Source: Chloroflexota bacterium (GTDB taxonomy: Bacteria; Chloroflexota; Dehalococcoidia; Lucifugimonadales; Australimonadaceae). From it: a DNA stretch of 22,661 nt. Below are positions 15,997 through 22,631 of this stretch, piece by piece. Both the position numbers and the translations under genes were made by a program. The stretch is from NCBI GenBank assembly GCA_026713505.1, contig JAPOOH010000125.1, positions 1 to 22,661 of the forward strand. Reading direction: 5' to 3'. The notes under the pieces were generated by a model, which worked only from the letters and a program-made list of their open reading frames with translations, had not been told where the DNA came from and did not search any database. Each line of letters begins with the position of its first letter. Position 1 is the stretch's first letter.

Positions 15997-16812
15997 CTAT
16001 GTGGCCGGTTCTCGACTCCACCACGCATGGAAATGGTGCAGAGGTCCGTGTCCGCCTCCGATGGGAGGAGCGCCCGCTATGGCTGCTGTCACGTACGCCT
16101 TCGCCTGAGCGACCGCGTCCTCCACGGTGTTCGCCCTGGCGAGCCCCGCTGCAACTGCCGAAGCGAACGTACAACCTGTCCCGTGTGTGCTGGTCGTCGC
16201 GATGCGCCGCGCCGGAAATTCCGTGAATGCACGCCCGTCGAACAACACGTCCACTGCGTCCTCGCCGAAATGCCCTCCCTTCACCACCACGTTACGGCAC
16301 CCCATGCCGTGGATGGCCTGGGCCGCATCCCGTGCCTCCCCCATCGTCTCCACAGGGCGCCCGCAGAGGACAGCAGCCTCTCCGGCGTTCGGCGTGCAGA
16401 CGAGCGCGAGGGGCAGCAGCCGGGAGACCAGCGCCGCGACGGCGTCCTCACGGAGTAGCCGGTCACCTCCCTTCGCCACCATCACGGGATCGACGACGAG
16501 TTGCCCCACGCCGTGGAATTCCAGCCGCTCCGCCACTGCTTCGATGATTCCCGCACTGGAGAGCATCCCTGTCTTCACCGCATCCATGCCGAGGTCGGTG
16601 GCCACAGCGTCGATCTGGGCCCGGACCACGTCCACCGGAACTTCGTGGATAGCGGTAACTCCCAGCGTGTTCTGCGCCGTCACTGCGGTGAGCGCACTCG
16701 CGCCGTACACCTCGAACGCGGCGAAAGTCTTGAGGTCGGCCTGGATGCCCGCACCGCCGCCTGAGTCCGAGCCCGCGACCGTCAGGGCGATGGGGGTACG
16801 CTCCTCGTTCAT
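15997..16812 (-). CDS. thiD: Hydroxymethylpyrimidine/phosphomethylpyrimidine kinase
   Basis: ThiD phosphorylates HMP and then HMP-phosphate to the diphosphate used for thiamine phosphate synthesis. The 271-residue ribokinase-fold protein shows AGSDSGGGAGIQADLKT (13-29), TAVTAQNT, DPVMVAKGG (108-116), CTPNAGEAAVL (139-149) and the anion hole with catalytic region STHGTGCTFASA (208-219). ATG at 16812 overlaps the tenA stop as ATGA, so it was taken over a start 24 bases upstream. It is last in the TPP-riboswitch operon and would act on HMP delivered by the transporter or TenA. No thiE is fused or adjacent. Confidence 0.95.
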   Translation of the reverse strand: MNEERTPIALTVAGSDSGGGAGIQADLKTFAAFEVYGASALTAVTAQNTLGVTAIHEVPVDVVRAQIDAVATDLGMDAVKTGMLSSAGIIEAVAERLEFHGVGQLVVDPVMVAKGGDRLLREDAVAALVSRLLPLALVCTPNAGEAAVLCGRPVETMGEARDAAQAIHGMGCRNVVVKGGHFGEDAVDVLFDGRAFTEFPARRIATTSTHGTGCTFASAVAAGLARANTVEDAVAQAKAYVTAAIAGAPPIGGGHGPLHHFHAWWSREPAT

Positions 16813-17480
16813 ACCGGCCACGCCTCTTCGTTCCATGCCATCTCCCAGAAGAGGTACTCATAACGCGAACTGGTGACGAACGTTTCCTCTATCCGGGCCA
16901 GTGCGCTACCCGGCAGGCCGTCGGCGATGCTGTCGAGCAGGCCACGGCACCATGCCGCCAGTTCGGCGAATTCAGACGAGGCGTACATGTCGACCCACGC
17001 GGCGTAGCGAGAGTCTGACGGACGCTCCTGCGCAGCGAGCCGCTGTCCGACCTCGGAGAACCCCCACATGCACGGCAGCAGCGCACCGACGACTTCCGCG
17101 AAACTTCCCGTCGCCGCCGTGCGCACGAGGAAGTCCGTGTAGGCCCGGCACGTGGGAGACAACTCCTCCCGTTCCAACTCGTCCTCACCGATGCCGAACT
17201 CCGCCGCGTAGGAGCGGTGCATCGACATCTCCACGTTAAGTGTTTCGTTCGTCAGCTCTGCGAACTTCGTCATCGCATCCAGGTTGGGCGCGCGCGCCGA
17301 TGCCGTCGCGAGCATCCGCGCATACTCGATGAGGAAGCGGTAGTCCTGCCGCACCCAATACCGGAAACGGTTGAGGTCCAGGCTGCCGTCGCCGATGCCT
17401 CGGATGAACGGATGCTCGTGCTGCGCCTCCCATACGTCCGAGGCTGCGGCCCTCAAACGAGCGCTGAACGGCTCAGCCAC
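16809..17480 (-). CDS. tenA: TenA family aminopyrimidine aminohydrolase (thiaminase II)
   Basis: TenA hydrolyses aminopyrimidine breakdown products of thiamine to HMP for salvage. The 223-residue all-helical protein has WVRQDYRFL with Asp46, LSPTCRAYTDFL, the LLPCMWGFSEVG segment holding the catalytic Cys137 of the TenA_C class, and the C-terminal SSRYEYLFWEMAW. With the cysteine present, it belongs to the thiaminase II/aminohydrolase class rather than the TenA_E class. It starts at GTG 17480, 36 bases after the transporter stop, and overlaps thiD by 4 bases. The riboswitch and partners support a salvage role. Confidence 0.93.
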   Translation of the reverse strand: MAEPFSARLRAAASDVWEAQHEHPFIRGIGDGSLDLNRFRYWVRQDYRFLIEYARMLATASARAPNLDAMTKFAELTNETLNVEMSMHRSYAAEFGIGEDELEREELSPTCRAYTDFLVRTAATGSFAEVVGALLPCMWGFSEVGQRLAAQERPSDSRYAAWVDMYASSEFAELAAWCRGLLDSIADGLPGSALARIEETFVTSSRYEYLFWEMAWNEEAWPV

Positions 17481-17516
17481 GACGCTCCTCGCGCATACAG
17501 TGTCCGTCCCGCCGGT

Positions 17517-19019
17517 TCATACACCGCTCTCCAATGGACGTATCTCGTCCGCCAGCGCCTCGAGGTTGAACTCCCTGGCGTTTCGACGTCGGGCCGCCAG
17601 TATGAACAACCCTGTGACGCCAGACGAAACGGCGACCGCCAGCAGGAAGCTCGCCAGCAGGTTCCCGGACGCCAGGATGTGCCACACGTTCGTAAGCCCG
17701 TCCCACGTCCACCACCCGGAGAGGGTCCTGGTGGGGAAGAACAGCGCTCCTACGCCGATGCCGGCTACCGCTCCAACCGCTGCCCCCGTGCCGCTCAGGC
17801 GCCGGCTCCACATGCCCGCGAACACCGGCACCATGGCCCCGGCGCATACCAGGTCCGCTATCAGGAACAGGTAGAGCACGCTGTCGAACGCGAAACCGAC
17901 CACGGCTGCGGGAATGATGAGGAGCGCGGTGATGAGCCGCGTGGAGCCGAGCAGTCCGCGGCCTCCTCGGATGCGTGAGAGGTTTGTGGTGAAGACGCTT
18001 GCCATACCGTTGAGAAGCGTGTCCATGCTGCTCATCACGAGCATGAGTGCGAGCGCCAAGAGTATGACGAGCGCCCAGCCCGGCAGCACTTCCAGCGCCA
18101 GCGTGAAGAGCGCGATGGAGGCGGGGTGGTCGTCGTTCACCAGTCCGCCGCTGACAGCCCAGAAGCCGAACAACCCCGCAGCGACGATCAGCGGGACGAC
18201 GATAGCGCCTGCCGTGAGGAACCCGCGCCGGATGTCGTCGTCCGTCCTTGCCGCGTACACGCGCTGCCAGAGCCCCTGGTGGAACAGGTTGGCCGCGAGG
18301 ATGGCGATCACGAGAGTGAGGCCGAATTCGATACCGTGTAGTTGGGTGACGTCGAGCAGTGCGGCGTTCTCCTCTCGCACGGTATCGAAGGCCTTGGTCC
18401 AGCCTCCGAAGTGAGCAAACACGGCGACGAGGACGGCGAGGAGCAAGGGGATGATGACCGCGAACTGGATGTTGTCGGTGAAGATGGAAGCCCTGAGGCC
18501 GCCGTAGACGGTGTACGCAAGCGTTGCCGCACCGACCAGAACGAGCGTCAGCAGCAGCGGCGCGTCGGCGACCGCGCCCACCGCACGTGCGATCGCGCCC
18601 ATTTCGGCTGCAAGGAACGTGAACATGTAGAGGAGGATGATGAGTAACGTGAGCACGTACATCGCGCGGCCGTACCGCTGCCAGACGAACTCGCTGAGCG
18701 AGTGGCCGTTGGGCGCCAGCTTGCGCATCCTCGGACCGACGATCGTGAAAGCCACTATGGGCGCGGCCTGGCCGATGCCGTAGCCGATGAGCGCGGCCAT
18801 ACCTGCCCAGGTCGCCGCTTCTGCGGGACTGAACAGGATCCACGCTCCCAGCAGGGAGGCGGTCATCGTCGCCATCGCAGTCGCGCCCCCTATGGAGCCG
18901 CGGGCGGATACGAAGTCCTCTATGTTCTGCCGCCGCGTTCTGGCGTAGGCGATACCCACGGCGGACATGGCGGCCATCGTGATGATTGCCGCTGCGAGTG
19001 CCCAGGTTTCGGTCGACAT
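17517..19019 (-). CDS. Sodium:solute symporter, candidate thiamine-precursor importer
   Basis: This 500-residue member of the sodium:solute symporter (SSS) family should import its substrate with sodium. About 13 hydrophobic segments can be seen, from TWALAAAIITMAAMSAVGIA (5-24) to VSSGVTGLFILAA near 470. The family motif VYGGLRASIFTDNIQ and the early loop DFVSARGSIGG are typical. ATG at 19019 has AGGAGGAGG ahead; the frame extends 33 bases upstream into the terminator stem, so that part is excluded. Being first behind a TPP riboswitch and before tenA and thiD, it probably carries HMP, an aminopyrimidine or thiamine. I recall a thiamine-regulated SSS protein called ThiV from comparative genomics; equivalence is not shown here. 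Confidence 0.9.
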   Translation of the reverse strand: MSTETWALAAAIITMAAMSAVGIAYARTRRQNIEDFVSARGSIGGATAMATMTASLLGAWILFSPAEAATWAGMAALIGYGIGQAAPIVAFTIVGPRMRKLAPNGHSLSEFVWQRYGRAMYVLTLLIILLYMFTFLAAEMGAIARAVGAVADAPLLLTLVLVGAATLAYTVYGGLRASIFTDNIQFAVIIPLLLAVLVAVFAHFGGWTKAFDTVREENAALLDVTQLHGIEFGLTLVIAILAANLFHQGLWQRVYAARTDDDIRRGFLTAGAIVVPLIVAAGLFGFWAVSGGLVNDDHPASIALFTLALEVLPGWALVILLALALMLVMSSMDTLLNGMASVFTTNLSRIRGGRGLLGSTRLITALLIIPAAVVGFAFDSVLYLFLIADLVCAGAMVPVFAGMWSRRLSGTGAAVGAVAGIGVGALFFPTRTLSGWWTWDGLTNVWHILASGNLLASFLLAVAVSSGVTGLFILAARRRNAREFNLEALADEIRPLESGV

Positions 19020-19023
19020 GCGC

Positions 19024-19060
19024 CTCCTCCTGCAAAGCGAAGGGCCGCTCACGGGAGGAG
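19024..19060 (-). promoter_or_regulatory. SD / anti-SD pair in the thiamine operon expression platform
   Basis: On the minus strand CTCCTCC (19054-19060), at the top of the platform hairpin, is the exact complement of GGAGGAG (19024-19030), the ribosome site of the symporter gene. The two cannot form together with the full hairpin, so they could act as alternatives. Complementarity is seen; regulation is inference. Confidence 0.5.
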
Positions 19061-19068
19061 CGGCCCTT
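19040..19068 (-). terminator. Terminator-like hairpin of the TPP riboswitch expression platform
   Basis: A perfect 11-bp stem (19058-19068 with 19040-19050) closes a 7-base loop and is followed on the minus strand by CGCTTT, a poor U-tract. It lies between the TPP aptamer and the symporter SD, where a riboswitch terminator belongs. A small CGCGG-ATG-CCGCG hairpin (19070-19082) sits just before it. Confidence 0.7.
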
Positions 19069-19090
19069 TCGCGGCATCCGCGGGTTGCAT

Positions 19091-19182
19091 CGCTCTTCCT
19101 ACGCTGGCATGACCCAGGTCAGGTTCTAGGGTCGCCCGGTGTGGGCCTCTCAGCCGGGCATGAAGTCCGGCTCCCCTGAACG
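19091..19182 (-). promoter_or_regulatory. TPP riboswitch (THI element) aptamer
   Basis: On the minus strand the conserved parts of the TPP aptamer occur in order: CGTTC/GAGCG ends pairing as P1 (19178-19182 with 19091-19095), GGGGAGCC, CUGAGA (19148-19153) for pyrimidine recognition, ACCC, GAACCUGA (19119-19126) and AUGCCAGCGUAGGAAG (19095-19110) for pyrophosphate recognition. This is the full consensus. Binding of thiamine pyrophosphate should switch off the symporter-tenA-thiD operon. Confidence 0.96.
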
Positions 19183-19205
19183 TTCGCTATTTGACTGCGC
19201 GTCAT

Positions 19206-19233
19206 GGTATAACCGCCCCATCGAGCGGGTCAA
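19206..19233 (-). promoter_or_regulatory. Promoter of the TPP riboswitch operon
   Basis: On the minus strand TTGACC (19228-19233, 5 of 6) and TATACC (19206-19211, 4 of 6) are 16 bases apart. The predicted start near 19199 puts the aptamer about 17 bases into the transcript, as expected. Confidence 0.65.
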
Positions 19234-19290
19234 ACAGGCGCGGTTGAGCATGCATCCGCCGAAAGTTGGATGAGAGGGTGCTGGAAAAAC

Positions 19291-19320
19291 TATGGCGGAA
19301 CGCGGATGATGTACTATAAT
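19291..19320 (+). promoter_or_regulatory. Promoter of the anchored-protein gene
   Basis: A perfect TATAAT (19315-19320) stands alone as the best -10 in the window; the best -35, ATGGCG at 19292-19297 with 17 bases between, matches only 3 of 6. The start would be near 19327, giving a leader of about 117 bases. A weak -35 suggests help from an activator or an alternative element. Confidence 0.6.
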
Positions 19321-19326
19321 GCCGTC

Positions 19327-19443
19327 CAAAGCCAGACCGGCTTCCGGCTTGGCGAAGGATATGATATGCATTAGGTGTGTCCGGAAGGCATCGTCCGGCC
19401 ATGCCTTGATGCGTAAAGAGTTACCGGACTAACAGGAGGCGGG
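19327..19443 (+). other. Structured 5' leader of the anchored-protein gene
   Basis: The leader holds a hairpin at 19331-19353 (GCCA/TGGC and CCGG/CCGG with a CTT loop). A second structure has AAGGCAT (19385-19391) pairing with ATGCCTT (19401-19407) around a 9-base loop, enclosed by GTCCGG (19379-19384) with CCGGAC (19424-19429). GTCCGG occurs a second time in the loop (19393-19398), so two copies compete for the one CCGGAC, which ends 4 bases before the SD AGGAGG (19434-19439). No known riboswitch consensus was recognised. Confidence 0.5.
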
Positions 19444-20478
19444 ATGTTCATACGCCGAAAGCTCTCCATCAGCGTAGCCTTGGTGCTGGCGCTGACCCTG
19501 CTCATGTCCCTTAGCGCCAGCGCGAGGGAGCCTGCCCTTGACGGCAGCGCCAACTTCCGCGACGCCAATGCGGCAAGCGACAGCCTGGTCATCGATTTCG
19601 CAGGTGCGGCCACGCTCTCCCACGGGTCTACGTATGAGGGCTGGCTCATTGACGCCGACGACAACAAGATCAGCACCGGTCGGCTCGGGCGAGGACCCTT
19701 CCTCCAGGGCGAGTACGTCTCCCCCAGCGGTGCGGACCTCCTCGCGCGCTACAGCACTTTTGTCATTACCGTTGAGCCGCTTGAAGACGCCGACCCCGGC
19801 CCCTCCGGCATCATCTCTTACGGCGCGGCAACCTCTGGCGCAGTCCTCTCGCACGTAAGTCGGCTCGTGGGTGAGAGCGGAGCAGCCACGGCGCTGCGCG
19901 ACCAGGCTGCAGCCGCCCTCGCATACGCCGAGGCGGCCTACGAGGCTGAGTCGCTCGCCGACACCCAGACGAATGCTGCCATGGCAGGGGGTATGGTGGA
20001 CGGCATCGTTGCCCAGGCCAGGGAATCGTCTGCTGTGGCCGGCGACCTGCTCTTCTCCGGCGCCCATCGCGATGACGAGAACATCGAAAACACCGCGAAC
20101 GGCCTTATCGACGCAACGAATAACGTGGTGAGGCTCGCGGGCGAGATGCGCGACGCGGCTGCCAGCGTGGAAGCCGCTGCTTCCAGCGACGTTGCCACCA
20201 AGGTTGAGACTGAGAACCTCTACCTCTGGGCGAACCGCCTGTACAACGGCACAGTGGAGGACAGCGAAGCGTCAGGCGACCCCAGCAGTGCTGGCGCGCT
20301 TGCCGTCTACGAGACGGCGCAGGACCTCGGCGAGTTCCGCCCGGGCGTCGGCGCTCCGCCTGCCACCGGCGACTCGCTGGTGTCAACGGTCGCGCTGCTG
20401 GCCCTGGCGCTGGGTGCAGCGTTCATCCTCAGCGGTGGGCTCATGGTATTCCGCACACGCCGCCGGGCGTTCGCCTAA
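19444..20478 (+). CDS. Secreted protein with RskA-like domain and C-terminal anchor
   Basis: The 344-residue protein has a signal peptide (1-27, cleavage likely after SASA), a beta-rich segment (about 35-125) with YEGWLIDADDNKISTG and YSTFVITVEPLED that resembles the extracytoplasmic part of anti-sigma-K (RskA) proteins, and an alanine-rich helical domain (130-300). The C-terminus has PPATGD (305-310), a hydrophobic helix (313-335) and RTRRR, the layout of LPxTG-type sortase signals with a variant motif. No cytoplasmic anti-sigma part is present, so it is not a complete RskA. SD AGGAGG lies 4 bases before the ATG. It is monocistronic with a structured leader and strong terminator. Function unknown; likely a surface protein. 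Confidence 0.85.
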   Translation: MFIRRKLSISVALVLALTLLMSLSASAREPALDGSANFRDANAASDSLVIDFAGAATLSHGSTYEGWLIDADDNKISTGRLGRGPFLQGEYVSPSGADLLARYSTFVITVEPLEDADPGPSGIISYGAATSGAVLSHVSRLVGESGAATALRDQAAAALAYAEAAYEAESLADTQTNAAMAGGMVDGIVAQARESSAVAGDLLFSGAHRDDENIENTANGLIDATNNVVRLAGEMRDAAASVEAAASSDVATKVETENLYLWANRLYNGTVEDSEASGDPSSAGALAVYETAQDLGEFRPGVGAPPATGDSLVSTVALLALALGAAFILSGGLMVFRTRRRAFA

Positions 20479-20509
20479 CCGCGAGACCCGTACAGCGATA
20501 CGAACGGCG

Positions 20510-20537
20510 AAGGCCCCGCTCGCATGAGCGGGGCCTT
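20510..20537 (+). terminator. Terminator of the anchored-protein gene
   Basis: A perfect 12-bp stem (20510-20521 with 20526-20537) closes a GCAT tetraloop and is followed by TCCTTT. It starts 32 bases past the stop and also lies after the end of the convergent thyX, so it may serve both strands. Confidence 0.85.
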
Positions 20538-20576
20538 TCCTTTGGCCGACGGTTCGGGTGTCCCTTGATACGTTGC

Positions 20577-21602
20577 TCAGCGTGAGCTCTGATCGAGCCC
20601 CAGTGTCTCCCTCAGCTCCCGCCACTCGCGAGGCGACATCTCGAGCTGGGACTCGTCCACCTCCTCACCCGCGAGCATCTGCTTCACGGCTGCCAGCCCT
20701 TCTGCGCTCAGGCGCGCCCCGCCGGTCCGGTAGCGGCGGAAGGCGTTCGCCGTCAGGGGCGCCCAGCGCTCCACGATGTCGAGGATCACGCGGGCGTATT
20801 CCTGTATCTCCCACTGTGCGTGGGGGTCGGCGCGGAGCGCCAGGAAATGCAGCAGGTTGTGCAGGTCTGTCTTCCAGTACCACTGGGTGTACGTGCTCAG
20901 CGGCAGACCGATGCGCGCGAGTTCTCGTGCGAACCCGGCTTCGAGGAGGCTGTCGTACTGGTCGAATGAACGCTGAGCGTCTCCCGCCATGGACTCCTGG
21001 ACCCGCTGTGTCTCTGCGTGGGCTGCCCGGGCCTGCTGCGCTTCGGTGGACCGCTCCCTGGCTGTCCTTCTTCTGGGGCTCGGCTGTGGTGTGGCTTGTG
21101 CCGTGGGAGCTGTACCCAGCGTGAGCTGCTCGCCTGCGCTTACCTGCCCACGCCCCTGGTTGTTCGTGGAGGACTGGATCGCCAGCTGCTCGCCCTGGGG
21201 GATATAGAACTCCCTGTCGAGGACGGAGTAGCGTGCCGAGTATTCGTTCACGTTCGCCATGCGGTGCCGTATCCACTGCCGCGCCACGAAGATGGGCAGC
21301 TTCACGTGCAGCTTGATCTCGCACATCTCGAACGGCGACGTGTGGGCGTTCCGCATCAGGTAGTTGATGAGCCCTTGATCGTCGCGCGTCCGCTTCGTTC
21401 CGCGTCCGTAGGAGACGCGCGCTGCCTGCACGATGGCCGCATCGTCGCCCATGTAGTCCACTACACGTACGAATCCATGGTCCAGCACCTCCAGCGGTTG
21501 GTAGAGGATCTCTTCGACTGCCGGCACCGTGGCACGGCGTGTCTGATGCTGCTCTTCGCGAAGCGCATCGATCTCGGCCTGCTGTTCGGGGGTGATGGGC
21601 AT
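20577..21602 (-). CDS. thyX: Flavin-dependent thymidylate synthase with an internal insertion
   Basis: ThyX makes dTMP from dUMP with FAD, NADPH and methylene-tetrahydrofolate. The signature RHRx7S is intact as RHRMANVNEYS (112-122), followed by ARYSVLDREFYIP. SSTNNQGRG (144-152) and ARELARIGLPLSTYTQWYWKTDLHNLLHFL (in pieces, 225-254) are also typical. At 341 residues it is longer than most ThyX. The excess is an N-terminal part before LDHGFVRVVDYMGDD, a C-terminal tail, and a Thr/Pro/Arg/Gln-rich insert at about 156-205 between two core helices. The ATG at 21602 has a poor SD; a GTG near residue 26 is an alternative. No stop or frameshift interrupts the frame. Confidence 0.95.
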   Translation of the reverse strand: MPITPEQQAEIDALREEQHQTRRATVPAVEEILYQPLEVLDHGFVRVVDYMGDDAAIVQAARVSYGRGTKRTRDDQGLINYLMRNAHTSPFEMCEIKLHVKLPIFVARQWIRHRMANVNEYSARYSVLDREFYIPQGEQLAIQSSTNNQGRGQVSAGEQLTLGTAPTAQATPQPSPRRRTARERSTEAQQARAAHAETQRVQESMAGDAQRSFDQYDSLLEAGFARELARIGLPLSTYTQWYWKTDLHNLLHFLALRADPHAQWEIQEYARVILDIVERWAPLTANAFRRYRTGGARLSAEGLAAVKQMLAGEEVDESQLEMSPREWRELRETLGLDQSSR

Positions 21603-21676
21603 CTTCGTTGGCGTGCGGCGTTGCCCGCTAAGGAATGTTACACGCAGCGCAGCCGGTATGGGACTCCGGCAAGCGA

Positions 21677-21707
21677 ACGGCCCGCGAATCGCTGACTCGC
21701 GGGCCGT
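21677..21707 (-). terminator. Hairpin after korB
   Basis: A perfect 11-bp stem (21677-21687 with 21697-21707) closes a 9-base loop, 26 bases past the korB stop and before thyX. The minus-strand tail TCGCTTGCC is not a good U-tract, so termination is inferred from stem and position. Confidence 0.6.
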
Positions 21708-21732
21708 GGTTGTGCCGGGGTTGCGTTGTGTA

Positions 21733-22614
21733 CTACATCATGCGCTGCACGATGCGGTCGGCCTGCTCCTCGGTGAGTCCGCCGGTGCGCTTGGCAACAG
21801 GGCCGTCGCGCAGGACGGGTTCCAGCGCCGTAAGCGATTCCTTCTCGCCTTGCAGGTGGTAGAACTTGCCGATGTAGATCTCATCGCCCCAGACCATCGC
21901 CTTCTCACAGGCAGCGGCCCAGCTTGTGACATCGTGGTCCTCGTCCTCCAGCTTCTTGATGCGCTCCTTGAAGAAGTTGTGGGTGTTGTCGAGGTTGAAG
22001 GTGACGCACGGGCTGAATATGTCGATAAGGGAGAACCCCTGGTGCTCGATGCCTCCCTTGATGAGCTCCGTCAGGTGCCTCACGTCGCCGGAGTAACCCC
22101 TTGCGACGTAGGTCGCGCCATTCATGATGGCCGAGGTGAGAGGGTTGATGGGGTATTCCACACTGCCGAACGGGGTGCTCTTTGTCTTCTGCCCCACCCT
22201 GCTGGTTGGGGACACCTGACCCGTGGTGAGGCCGTATATCTGGTTGTTCATCACGACGTAGGTGAGGTCCACGTTACGGCGGGCGGTGTGGGTGAAATGG
22301 TTTCCCCCGATGCCGTAGCCGTCGCCGTCGCCGCCGGTAGCGATGACAGTGAGGTCGTGATTGGCCATCTTCACCCCCGTGGCGAACGCGAGCGAGCGCC
22401 CGTGGAGGGTGTGCATGCCGTAGGTGTTGATGTAGCCCGGCAGGTTGGACGAACAACCGATGCCGCTGACCGTCACTATCTCGTGCGGACGGAGGCCGAG
22501 TTCGGCAGCTGCGCGCTGCAGGCTGTTCAGAACACCGAAGTCGCCGCAGCCCGGGCACCAGTCGGGGTCGATCTTGCCCTTGAAGTCACGTGCTGTCAGT
22601 TGAATCGTGGTCAT
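21733..22614 (-). CDS. korB: 2-oxoacid:ferredoxin oxidoreductase, beta subunit
   Basis: The beta subunit binds thiamine pyrophosphate and a 4Fe-4S cluster and, with the alpha subunit, converts a 2-oxoacid (probably 2-oxoglutarate) plus CoA to acyl-CoA, CO2 and reduced ferredoxin. The 293-residue protein has CPGCGD (20-25), GIGCSS (51-56), the TPP-metal motif GDGDGYGIGGNHF (95-107), NNQIYGLTTGQVSPTS (123-138) and Cys203 in SPCVTFN. Cys20, Cys23, Cys54 and Cys203 fit the cluster ligands. The SD AAGGAG lies about 10 bases before ATG 22614. Two-subunit KorAB is favoured over PorB by these motifs, but the substrate is inference. Confidence 0.93.
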   Translation of the reverse strand: MTTIQLTARDFKGKIDPDWCPGCGDFGVLNSLQRAAAELGLRPHEIVTVSGIGCSSNLPGYINTYGMHTLHGRSLAFATGVKMANHDLTVIATGGDGDGYGIGGNHFTHTARRNVDLTYVVMNNQIYGLTTGQVSPTSRVGQKTKSTPFGSVEYPINPLTSAIMNGATYVARGYSGDVRHLTELIKGGIEHQGFSLIDIFSPCVTFNLDNTHNFFKERIKKLEDEDHDVTSWAAACEKAMVWGDEIYIGKFYHLQGEKESLTALEPVLRDGPVAKRTGGLTEEQADRIVQRMM

Positions 22615-22631
22615 GATGTTTTTCTCCTTGG

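Noticed and set aside
17473..19077. A 534-codon minus-strand frame, longer than the symporter frame it overlaps.
   Set aside because: Its translation is Arg/His/Gly-rich low complexity without family motifs, while the other minus frame gives a clean SSS transporter with a proper SD.
19327..19443. c-di-GMP, cobalamin or fluoride riboswitch in the leader of the anchored-protein gene.
   Set aside because: I compared the conserved cores from memory and none is present in order; the leader is reported only as an unassigned structure.
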